Shown one piece after another: positions 1-7,237 of a stretch of DNA of 10,405 nt. Below the pieces are notes generated by a model. The model was not told the DNA's origin. It saw nothing but the letters and a program-made list of their open reading frames with translations, and did not search any database. The number at the start of each line of letters is the position of its first letter. Position 1 is the first letter of the stretch. The translations under genes were made by a program, and so were the position numbers. Source of the stretch: Tannerella sp. GTDB lineage: Bacteria; Bacteroidota; Bacteroidia; Bacteroidales; Tannerellaceae. Location of the stretch: positions 1 to 10,405 of the forward strand of contig JAITPH010000108.1 of the NCBI GenBank assembly GCA_031289515.1. Direction: 5' to 3'.

Positions 1-4
1 GTGT

Positions 5-493
5 ATGAGGGTTTATCATGGCGGTTTGGACAGGATTGAACGACCCAGAATCATTCAATCCACGCGGACATTGGATTATGGACAAGGCTTTTATACAACC
101 TCGTCTTTCGGGCAAGCCGAACAATGGGTCAGAAGGAAGATAATAGAAAAAGAATCAACAGGTTATGTTAACATCTATGAAATAAATGAAACTTTGTTGC
201 AGACGGATTATTTGAATGTATTGAGATTCAAGACGCCGACTTCGGAATGGGTTGATTTTGTTATGGTTAATCGTTTGAACAGGCAATTCGTTCATCTTTA
301 CGATGTTGTCTGGGGACCTGTTGCCAACGACCGTGTTTATGCAGCGTTTTCCCTGTTTGAAAGCGGAATTTTGGACAAAAACGAATTGATTCGCGAGTTA
401 AAGACATATTTACTGTTCGACCAGATGCTTTTCCATACCGAAAAAGCATTGTCGGCGCTGAATTTTATCGGAGCAAAGGAGATACGACTATGA
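5..493 (+). CDS. DUF3990 family protein, probable ADP-ribosyltransferase-like fold
   Basis: This 162-residue protein has the layout of the DUF3990 family. A short N-terminal beta strand carries a His-Gly pair (residues 4-6, YHG). A DYGQGFYTT block follows at 24-32, then Gln-Ala and Trp around 37-41, EWVDFVMVNR at 81-90 and YDVVWGPVANDRVY at 99-112, with a helical C-terminus. The HG and GxGFY blocks resemble the NAD-binding core of ADP-ribosyltransferases. I recall DUF3990 being grouped with that fold, but activity is inferred. No signal peptide or membrane segment is visible, so it is probably cytoplasmic. The start codon overlaps a TGA at 6-8 that could end an upstream gene outside the window. 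The stop overlaps the next start (ATGA), which suggests translational coupling. The partner and length fit a small toxin- or effector-like module, but no toxicity can be shown from sequence. Confidence 0.8.
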   Translation: MRVYHGGLDRIERPRIIQSTRTLDYGQGFYTTSSFGQAEQWVRRKIIEKESTGYVNIYEINETLLQTDYLNVLRFKTPTSEWVDFVMVNRLNRQFVHLYDVVWGPVANDRVYAAFSLFESGILDKNELIRELKTYLLFDQMLFHTEKALSALNFIGAKEIRL

Positions 494-708
494 ATTTGGA
501 AATTACTAACAAGAACCTGTATTTGCTACTGCCGGGCAAAGTGTCGCATGTCGCAAGGATTTATGCCGAAGAAAATCACGTAACGCCATTGGAAGCATTG
601 AAATTGTTCTATCATTCCAACACTTACAAACAACTTGAAAATGAGGAAACAAAGTTTTGGCATTACGGACCAGTTGCTTTGTATGAAGAGTTTATGGATA
701 ATCAATAG
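490..708 (+). CDS. DUF3791-like small protein, partner of the DUF3990 gene
   Basis: This 72-residue, mostly helical, probably cytoplasmic protein has an N-terminal stretch NKNLYLLLPGKVSHVARIY, an acidic helix with EALKLFYHSNTYKQLE (residues 35-50), and EETKFWHYGPVALYEEF near the end. The pattern eaLxlFYxSxtYxxLexeEtkxWxxxpxxLyee fits small proteins annotated DUF3791, which are commonly found next to DUF3990 genes. The start is fixed by the 4-bp ATGA overlap with the preceding stop codon. A strong terminator follows 43 bp after the stop, so this is the last gene of the unit. Its size and tight coupling would suit an antitoxin, immunity or accessory protein for the upstream gene, but that is inference. 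No DNA-binding motif is obvious. Confidence 0.7.
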   Translation: MNLEITNKNLYLLLPGKVSHVARIYAEENHVTPLEALKLFYHSNTYKQLENEETKFWHYGPVALYEEFMDNQ

Positions 709-750
709 TAGCCGTATCGCTCAACGAAAACCCGTCTTCAAACAAACAAA

Positions 751-789
751 CAGTGTCCTGTTGCTAAGAGCATCAGGACACTGTTTTTT
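751..789 (+). terminator. Rho-independent terminator, probably shared by both converging units
   Basis: A perfect 10-bp stem (cagtgtcctg at 751-760 with caggacactg at 774-783) continues after one T-T mismatch into a further TGC/GCA pairing and a 5-nt loop. It is followed on the plus strand by six T residues (784-789). It ends the DUF3990/DUF3791 unit. It also lies just beyond the stop of the minus-strand hydrolase gene, where the following sequence is tttgtttgtttg, a weaker T-rich tract, so it may terminate both converging units. Confidence 0.9.
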
Positions 790-801
790 ATAAAATCCTC
801 A

Positions 802-1842
802 TTAATTATTCGTAAAGCTATAATATTCGCCCCAAGCCATTACGACATAGGGAATTTTGATATTGCCAAATCGCCTATAAGTCAGCCAGAAAGACTCTCT
901 ATGGTCGATAGAGTGTTCCATTTCGTTTTCATGTCCGGTGATGATTAGGGAGGGTCGGATACCTTCGACGGATTGTTCCAAATCTCCCATCCATGAATGA
1001 ACAAGTAGAACATCGACTTTCACTTTATCGGCTACGTGGGCGAGCCACGCCATATCATCCTTGTTATACTGGTCGCCGGTATGGAGAACGGTTTTATTTT
1101 CGGGCGTAGTAATGGCATACATGTTATTGGGTACTTCATCCTGATGTCCGGGGAACACTCTAACCGTCAAGTTTGCATTTCGTGCGGGAATACGGACAGT
1201 CTCGGTTATCATCTCTTTTGCTCGTAGATGCTTGATATTCGGAGATGTATTATCCCATAGCCCCGGCGGTGCAATGACGAGTTTATTGTGCTCATAAAAC
1301 ATTTGCGCTACCGACTTGTCGGCATGGTCGCCGTGAATGTGCGACACAAACAGAATATCGCAGCGCTCAACAAGTCTCCGCATCAGGGGATCGCTGATAA
1401 AAGGGCGGTCTGCGCTCCCGCCTCTTATCAAATCTATCCCAATCGTAACCGTAGGCGATTGTATTACAAAGCCATGAGTATACATGCGATAAACGCGAAT
1501 TTCGTTGTTGACCGGTTTCTCACTTTGCAGCCGGAGCGTCACATTATCATATCTTTGTCCGATATAATCAAGAAAAGCCTTCGTATTATCCAAACGCGTA
1601 TCATGCAACAGGACATCGATTGAATACAGAGCAAGAAGTCGCTCCTCGGCCACAGCTGCAGAAGGTGGATACTTGTCGAGCATCTTATGAGCCTGACTGA
1701 ACACCAGCGTTGCCTGATCTTGCAACAAAGAATCGGGTTTTTGCCAGTAATGCAGGGGCTGTTGCTGTGCAATTACCGAGCCGACCGTAAACGACATCGT
1801 ACAAAGCAAGGATAAAACACGCAAAAAATGTAATGTTCTCAT
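802..1842 (-). CDS. Secreted metallo-beta-lactamase-fold hydrolase (UlaG-like)
   Basis: The protein has 346 residues from the chosen start. An N-terminal signal peptide (MRTLHFLRVLSLLCTMSF..., likely cleaved near VIAQ, residues 23-26) precedes an alpha-helical region. A metallo-beta-lactamase domain follows, with HxHxDH as SHIHGDHAD (His168, His170, Asp172, His173), PGHQDE (His233), HTGDQ (Asp257) and ITGHENE (His303). These are the metal-ligand positions expected of a binuclear hydrolase related to COG2220/UlaG. The signal peptide predicts a periplasmic or exported enzyme. It is the last gene of the susC-susD operon, so it probably processes the imported substrate, which is unknown. An ATG at 1860 would add six residues (MVIFFD) and overlap susD by 7 bp. 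I prefer 1842 because the 11-nt AT-rich spacer ending in GAT mirrors the susC-susD junction, and because it starts the signal peptide cleanly. Confidence 0.85.
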   Translation of the reverse strand: MRTLHFLRVLSLLCTMSFTVGSVIAQQQPLHYWQKPDSLLQDQATLVFSQAHKMLDKYPPSAAVAEERLLALYSIDVLLHDTRLDNTKAFLDYIGQRYDNVTLRLQSEKPVNNEIRVYRMYTHGFVIQSPTVTIGIDLIRGGSADRPFISDPLMRRLVERCDILFVSHIHGDHADKSVAQMFYEHNKLVIAPPGLWDNTSPNIKHLRAKEMITETVRIPARNANLTVRVFPGHQDEVPNNMYAITTPENKTVLHTGDQYNKDDMAWLAHVADKVKVDVLLVHSWMGDLEQSVEGIRPSLIITGHENEMEHSIDHRESFWLTYRRFGNIKIPYVVMAWGEYYSFTNN

Positions 1843-1853
1843 ATCAAAAAATA

Positions 1854-3602
1854 TTACCATCCCGGATTTGTAGTAAGAGCATCATTACGTTCGATTTCGA
1901 CTGCCGGTATAGGCCATAACATATCTCTGTCGGTGAAAGAGTGTACATATTGCGTTTGGCCGTAAATACCCAAAGCAGGGCGTCCCGACAACACTTGTTT
2001 GGCAATGCCCCAGCGGCGCAGGTCTGCGAAGCGATGGCCTTCGATAGCCAGTTCTACGGCACGTTCCTTTCTTATCCTCTCGGTCATCTCGCCTTTTGAG
2101 TTTACGGTCAGCCATTCAGCTCCGGAATTTAACCCCGGCATGTTTACTCTTGCTCTTACCTTGTTGAGTTCGGTAACTGCCTTATCCAGCATACCTGCCT
2201 CATTATAGGCTTCGGAGAGCATAAGCAAGACGTCGCCAAGACGAATTAGCGGAAATTCAAAGGGAGTTTGTGTATATTCGTGCAGATAGCCGTCGAGATT
2301 GCCGGTAGGGACAAACTTGCGCCAGAAGCAAGTGTTCCAGCTGGAATTGGCGTTACGGATATAACCGTTTGATTCCATAGGTGTTCCGCCGTTGTTCTCG
2401 GAATTGAAAAGCACGAACATTTTCATTTCGGGAACACTGCCGGTCGTTGTTCCCAGATAGGTGGAGAAAGGTGTGATAACGCTGATAGCTAATCGCGGAT
2501 CGCGATTACGATAGGCATCGGCGATTTTAGCAGTATCTGCATTGAGCAGTGATTCGATACCGGCGCCACCCGGGTTGAGTTTGATGCACAGATAATTGCG
2601 TTTAAATGCTTCGTCACCTTCGTTGAAGCCGGGGAAAACATCGTTCCAGTCAAACGGTTTTCCGTCCTGATTTTCGTACATGGCAATCAAATCTTCAGAC
2701 GGAACGCAGTTATTGCTTGAGATATTTCTTAACGTTGATTTATTGCCAAGGTAAGTACCCATTGTCATTCCATAATTTTCGCCACCGGCCACGCTTTGCA
2801 GGGCGAAAATCATTTCATTGCTTTTTTTGCCGTTGTAGAGTTCGAACAGTTCGGCATAGTTTAAGTGCAGCGCATATCCATAGTTATTGGAACGGTTATA
2901 TACGATTTCCTCGAAGTCGGCAATAGCCTTATCCCATTCTTTATTATAGAGATAAACCTTTCCTCTGAGGGCGTAAGCAGCTCCTTTGGTAGCTCGTCCG
3001 TAATCGCCTGCAGGCCATGCAACGTCTAACTTTTCGACAGCAGCGGTAAGGTCTTCAATGATATGTTTGCGGATATCTTCGGCGCTACTTCTCGGCTCTT
3101 TCATTGTAGCAAATTCGATGTTGACATCCGTCTTTTCATCATAGTAAGGCACGCCTCCAAACAAATCCAGCAATCGGAAATAACACAAAGCTCTCAGAAA
3201 TTTGGCTTCTGCTATGGCTTTCCCCTTTACGGTTTCATCCACAGTTTCCATTTTTGTAACGTTGGCAATCACTCCGTTAGCGCGTTGTACGCCTTCGTAG
3301 AGATATTGCCAGTAAGCCTGAACGGTACCGTCTGTAGAAGTATATGTTCCAATCATGATAGCCGGAAAAGGCACGTCGTAACCGTAAGCAGTCTCGCCGA
3401 GATAATCGAACATATAGTCAAATCCGAATGCGTATTGCTGTTTGATGGCGTTATATATTCCCATCATGCCCTGTTTTATGTGTGTTTCGGTTTTCCAGAA
3501 TGTTGAACTGCTTAACTGATCGGGTGGATAAAGGTCGAGTTCGAAACAGCCCGTCAGAAGAGTTGAAGCGAGAAGCGTCAATATATATTTTTTTGTTTTC
3601 AT
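1854..3602 (-). CDS. SusD/RagB family nutrient-binding outer-membrane lipoprotein
   Basis: This 582-residue protein starts with a lipoprotein signal (MKTKKYILTLLASTLLTGC, lipid-carrying Cys19). The SusD N-terminal pattern follows (LDLYPPDQLSSSTFWKTE, then IYNAIKQQYAFG). Helical TPR-like repeats contain AAYALRGKVYLYNKEWDKAIADFEEI. The RagB/SusD C-terminal domain shows FPLIRLGDVLLMLSEAYNEAG, LNKVRARVNMPG, IRKERAVELAIEGHRFADLRRWG and the terminal LWPIPAVEIERND...NPGW. Length is typical of the family. SusD proteins sit on the cell surface as a lid over the SusC barrel and help capture oligosaccharides or peptides. The gene starts 11 bp after the susC stop and leads into the hydrolase gene, indicating one operon. 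The ligand cannot be predicted from this sequence. No odd features were seen. Confidence 0.97.
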   Translation of the reverse strand: MKTKKYILTLLASTLLTGCFELDLYPPDQLSSSTFWKTETHIKQGMMGIYNAIKQQYAFGFDYMFDYLGETAYGYDVPFPAIMIGTYTSTDGTVQAYWQYLYEGVQRANGVIANVTKMETVDETVKGKAIAEAKFLRALCYFRLLDLFGGVPYYDEKTDVNIEFATMKEPRSSAEDIRKHIIEDLTAAVEKLDVAWPAGDYGRATKGAAYALRGKVYLYNKEWDKAIADFEEIVYNRSNNYGYALHLNYAELFELYNGKKSNEMIFALQSVAGGENYGMTMGTYLGNKSTLRNISSNNCVPSEDLIAMYENQDGKPFDWNDVFPGFNEGDEAFKRNYLCIKLNPGGAGIESLLNADTAKIADAYRNRDPRLAISVITPFSTYLGTTTGSVPEMKMFVLFNSENNGGTPMESNGYIRNANSSWNTCFWRKFVPTGNLDGYLHEYTQTPFEFPLIRLGDVLLMLSEAYNEAGMLDKAVTELNKVRARVNMPGLNSGAEWLTVNSKGEMTERIRKERAVELAIEGHRFADLRRWGIAKQVLSGRPALGIYGQTQYVHSFTDRDMLWPIPAVEIERNDALTTNPGW

Positions 3603-3613
3603 ATCTGTATATT

Positions 3614-6600
3614 TTAAAAAGTTAAGTTCAATCCAAAAGAATAATTAATCATAGTAGGATATTGAATCCTCGAAGACAGTTCGGGGTCTAATCCGGGATA
3701 ATTGTTAGTGAAGGTGAACGCATTTTCGATACTCGAATAAATACGCAGCTTGTCGACAAAGGCCAATCGGGAAATGTGTTGAGGAATAACATATCCTAAT
3801 TGAATATTCTTGAGTCTCACGTACGATTTATCGAATATAAAAGCGGTGCTTGCCTGATTGTTTCGGTTGTCGGTATTGGTTAAGAGGCGCGGATATTTCG
3901 CATCGGTACGTCCTTCATACCAGCGTCCGTCGGCAATCGTCTTGTTAATCTGCATTCCGTGAGTTACGGTAAAGCGATAAGAATCATCGTAAAAGTAAAC
4001 TTTCCACATTCCTACTCCCTGTAATAATGCCGAGAAATCAATTCCTTTCCATGCTGCTCCCAAATTTAATCCGTAACTCAACAGAGGATTTGTTCCCCAT
4101 CCGACTTTTACGCGGTCGTCCGGTGTGATTCTGCCGTCGCCGTCAATGTCTTTAAACAGGAAATCTCCTTTTTGCGGACGAGCATAAGAGGCGAAGGCAG
4201 CGGGATTCTTATCTATCATCGACTGTACCAAGGCAAGGTCTGCATCAGTTTGAACAATACGGTCAACTTCGAGTACATACTGAATATTAATAGATTGTCC
4301 TTCCAGAACCATATTAGTTCCTGAGATGGCAGGTACATCGTCCCTGAATTTGACTACTTCGTTTTTGACAAAGCTGAAATTACCGCCGATATTGTAGGAT
4401 ACCTTGCCTGCCTGACCTTTCCAGTCGAGGTTTAATTCAAAACCTTTATTATTTACTTTCGCTGCGTTCTGGTTAGGCGCAACCGAAGTTCCATGTACTA
4501 AAGGCACAGGGAGACTGATTAGAATCCCTTCCGTATTTTTATTGAACAATTCTATACTACCGGTCAATCTGTTGCCTAACACACCGAAATCGGCGCCGAT
4601 ATTTGTTACATTAGTTGTCTCCCATGTCAGGTTCTGGTTTGAGAGAGTGGTTTGAGCCAAACCGCCGACAACCGAACTGTTCAGTACATAATTAGCAGCA
4701 GCATAGAGCGTTTGATACATATAGTTGGTCGAAGTGTAGTTATTGCCCAACGATCCGTATGAAGCTCGCAGTTTCAGCATGCTCAACCATTCGTAGTCTT
4801 TCATGAATGCTTCTTCGGAGATACGCCATCCTGCCGAAAATGAGGGGAAGAATCCCCAGCGATGGTCGCCTGATGCGAAACGTGAAGAGCCGTCATTCCT
4901 GAAGTTGGCTTCCAGCATGTATTTGTCTTCCCAGTTCAGATTTAACCGTCCGAAGTACGAGTGCATTGCCCATTCGGTCAGGTTGCCTGTTACCCTTGCG
5001 TCGGCAGTCGTCGCATCATATACGGTTAAAACCGGGTCGAGCAAGTCATATTTTCGCGTCCGTGTCCAGTGGTAATTGTATTTTTCCTGACTTGCGCCCA
5101 ATAATACATTTATTTTCAACTTATTGACGTCAAATTCGTAACGTGCTATAGCATCCATTTGGTGTAGAGTGCTTTTTTGATTGGTTACATCTATATAAGT
5201 TCTTACAGTACCGACACGCGAGATAGTGTTAGAATAGAAGTTCCACAGGTCGACGTCTTGCAAGTGTCTGGGTTCTTCCTGATCATAATAATTGTAAGTA
5301 TAGGAACCTTCGAGCGACAACCCTTTCAGCGGCTTGATTATGCCATATAATCTGGGCACAAGTTTATGCGTAACAAGCAGTTGGTTATGTTTATAGAAAT
5401 TCATACGCCGGAAAGGGTTATTGTTGCCTGACCCGGCTTCGTCTTCAGGATTGTTGGGACCTCCCAACCTTCCGTCAGGATGCTTCAACACTTGGCCCGG
5501 CGTTGTCCCTACCGCGCCTCCAAAAACGGCATCGCCATCCGTTTGGCTGATTGCGACGGTGTTGGGATCGGCTTCGGAGACATAGCCAAACAGATTGACG
5601 CCTACCGTCAACCACGACTTCAAGTTTGCGTCCAGATTTGTCCTTAGACTGTATCTTTTAAACTCGGAGTGAAGAACAATGCCGGGATTGTTGAGATAGT
5701 TGGCCGAGAGAAAATAACGCATCTTATCGGTACCTCCCGTAGCCGAGATGGTATGGTTTTGCATCCACCCGGTGCGGAAAAATTCATCTTGCCAGTCGGT
5801 GTTCGGATACTTAATCAGGTCTTTGCCGCCGTCGGCTCTCCACTCATCTATTTTTCCCTGAGAAAAGCGAGGAGCAAGACCGGTATTACGAGAAGCCTCG
5901 TTCTGCAGTTCCATAAAGTCGGCGTAATTCGATACGATATTCATTTTATTTATCGCTTGTTGGCCGGTTATACTTCCTTGATAGGTCAATTTTGCCGTAC
6001 CCGACTTCCCTTGGCGTGTGGTAATCAATATAACGCCGTTAGCTGCACGTGAACCGTAAATTGCGGCTGAAGAGGCGTCTTTCAAAACAGATATATTCTC
6101 TACATCCTGCGGATTCAAATCGCCGATGGAGCCTACTGCGCCATCAATTACTACAAGAGGATTCGAATCATTCAAGGTGCCTTGTCCGCGAATACGGATA
6201 ACAGCGCCGTCATATCCCGGACGAGATCCCGACGATTGACTGATAACCAGACCCGAAGCAAGACCTGCCAGAGCGCCGGAGAGATTACTCAAGGGACGGT
6301 CTTCTATTTTTCCTACATCAACGGATGATACTGCGCCAGTCATGTTTACTTTTTTCTGTACTCCATAACCTACCACAATTACTTCTTCAAGCGCCATATT
6401 GTCTTCTATCAGGGTGATGATCAGCGGCTTGCTGTTATCCAAGTCGCTTACTTCCTGTGCGATATATCCAATATACGACACTTGAAGAACTGCTCTATTG
6501 TCGATGTCGAGAGTGAATTTGCCCTCTGCATCCGAGGCAACTCCGTTGGTAGTGCCTTTCTCTACAATATTAGCTCCTACAATAGGCTCGCCGGAGGCGT

Positions 6601-6976
6601 CTATGACTATTCCGGTCAAAGTCTTTTTGCTTTGCTGCATTATCGGTAGCGGCTCATCGCTTTTTTTGGCGATGACTACCTGACGGTCATTTATGGAGTA
6701 TGTCAAGTCGGAAGCATCGGCGAAAATATCCGCCAAAACCTTGTCTAAGGTTACGGATTTAGCCTTCATGCTAACTTTCTTCTCCAAATAGCTGTTGATG
6801 TCGTTAGAGAAAAAGAACACGTATTCGGTCTTTTTCTCGATTTCGGTAAATACTTCCTTGATAGTTCTGCTTTGGACATCAAGCGAAATCAAAGCAGTCT
6901 GGGAATATGAATCCGCGTTGGCGTTACATATACCCATCAGGAAAATCATAATTGAATAAAAAACAGGTACTTTCAT
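3614..6976 (-). CDS. SusC/RagA TonB-dependent transporter with N-terminal STN signalling domain
   Basis: The protein has 1120 residues from ATG at 6976. A TTG codon two codons upstream is not needed. Domains in order: signal peptide (1-22, cut near NANA-DS); STN domain (about 30-104, SLDVQSRTIKEVFTEIEKKT... VTLDKVLADIF); carboxypeptidase-regulatory-like beta-sandwich (119-190, LTGIVIDASGEPIVGANI... VSYIGY); the SusC-specific segment EEVIVVGYGVQKK (197-209); TonB plug (about 210-325, IRIRGQGTLNDSNPLVVIDG... LKDASSAAIYGSRAANGVILITTRQG); and a 22-strand type beta-barrel ending NYSFGLNLTF with the expected terminal aromatic residue. It is the outer-membrane import channel for the SusD-captured ligand, energised by TonB. 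The STN domain is the part that contacts a FecR-type anti-sigma factor, and that gene lies immediately upstream. Transcription probably starts at an ECF-type promoter about 34 nt before the start codon. Confidence 0.97.
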   Translation of the reverse strand: MKVPVFYSIMIFLMGICNANADSYSQTALISLDVQSRTIKEVFTEIEKKTEYVFFFSNDINSYLEKKVSMKAKSVTLDKVLADIFADASDLTYSINDRQVVIAKKSDEPLPIMQQSKKTLTGIVIDASGEPIVGANIVEKGTTNGVASDAEGKFTLDIDNRAVLQVSYIGYIAQEVSDLDNSKPLIITLIEDNMALEEVIVVGYGVQKKVNMTGAVSSVDVGKIEDRPLSNLSGALAGLASGLVISQSSGSRPGYDGAVIRIRGQGTLNDSNPLVVIDGAVGSIGDLNPQDVENISVLKDASSAAIYGSRAANGVILITTRQGKSGTAKLTYQGSITGQQAINKMNIVSNYADFMELQNEASRNTGLAPRFSQGKIDEWRADGGKDLIKYPNTDWQDEFFRTGWMQNHTISATGGTDKMRYFLSANYLNNPGIVLHSEFKRYSLRTNLDANLKSWLTVGVNLFGYVSEADPNTVAISQTDGDAVFGGAVGTTPGQVLKHPDGRLGGPNNPEDEAGSGNNNPFRRMNFYKHNQLLVTHKLVPRLYGIIKPLKGLSLEGSYTYNYYDQEEPRHLQDVDLWNFYSNTISRVGTVRTYIDVTNQKSTLHQMDAIARYEFDVNKLKINVLLGASQEKYNYHWTRTRKYDLLDPVLTVYDATTADARVTGNLTEWAMHSYFGRLNLNWEDKYMLEANFRNDGSSRFASGDHRWGFFPSFSAGWRISEEAFMKDYEWLSMLKLRASYGSLGNNYTSTNYMYQTLYAAANYVLNSSVVGGLAQTTLSNQNLTWETTNVTNIGADFGVLGNRLTGSIELFNKNTEGILISLPVPLVHGTSVAPNQNAAKVNNKGFELNLDWKGQAGKVSYNIGGNFSFVKNEVVKFRDDVPAISGTNMVLEGQSINIQYVLEVDRIVQTDADLALVQSMIDKNPAAFASYARPQKGDFLFKDIDGDGRITPDDRVKVGWGTNPLLSYGLNLGAAWKGIDFSALLQGVGMWKVYFYDDSYRFTVTHGMQINKTIADGRWYEGRTDAKYPRLLTNTDNRNNQASTAFIFDKSYVRLKNIQLGYVIPQHISRLAFVDKLRIYSSIENAFTFTNNYPGLDPELSSRIQYPTMINYSFGLNLTF

Positions 6977-7018
6977 ATGCAAAATAAATTAGATAAATTA
7001 ATATTTTTTCCAATATAA

Positions 7019-7044
7019 GACGCCATTTGTTTTCATTTTGTTCC
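7019..7044 (-). promoter_or_regulatory. ECF-sigma-type promoter for susC-susD-hydrolase
   Basis: Read on the minus strand, GGAAC (7044-7040) is followed by exactly 17 bp and then CGTC (7022-7019). This is the classic -35 GGAAC / -10 CGTC pattern of many extracytoplasmic-function sigma factors. Transcription would begin near 7010-7012, giving a leader of about 34 nt before the susC ATG at 6976. An ECF sigma/FecR pair directly upstream makes this the natural target promoter. The match is seen in the sequence. Use by the neighbouring sigma factor is inferred. Confidence 0.65.
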
Positions 7045-7096
7045 CATCTTTTTAAAAATTTTAAAAAATATCTCATTTCCCTTGCCTTTGACATTC

Positions 7097-7176
7097 CAAA
7101 GTGGCTTTGACGCGCAAATTACCGACACTACGGTAGCTATGCTTGCCTGCATTTCTTGCGTATCGTTGCCGATACG
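7097..7176 (-). other. Cluster of small hairpins between fecR-like gene and susC
   Basis: The 261-bp gap 6977-7237 holds no convincing gene. Minus-strand RNA would form a 7-bp hairpin CGTATCG-GCAA-CGATACG (7176-7159), whose GCAA loop is a GNRA tetraloop, and flanking TTCT/AGAA can extend it across a 2-nt bulge. A TACCG/CGGTA hairpin lies just downstream, and a CAAAG/CTTTG hairpin lies at 7109-7097. None is followed at once by a T-run. They could stabilise or process the sigma/anti-sigma mRNA 3' end, or be a dispersed intergenic repeat. The ECF-type promoter follows them. Confidence 0.45.
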
Positions 7177-7237
7177 AGAATTACAAATCGCTGGGATGCC
7201 TTGTTTTGAGTAATCAAGTTCCCTTCGAGTACGCAAG

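Noticed and set aside
4803..6052. Plus-strand frames of 90 to 127 codons inside the susC gene
   Set aside because: They are antisense shadows of a clearly coding gene, without domains or start signals.
6977..6982. TTG start two codons upstream for the SusC protein
   Set aside because: The ATG at 6976 begins a normal signal peptide and is closer to family starts.
7033..7236. 67-codon minus-strand frame filling the gap between the anti-sigma gene and susC
   Set aside because: It begins with TTG, has no recognisable domain, runs through hairpins and the ECF-type promoter, and ends in a low-complexity AT-rich stretch. I treat the region as non-coding.
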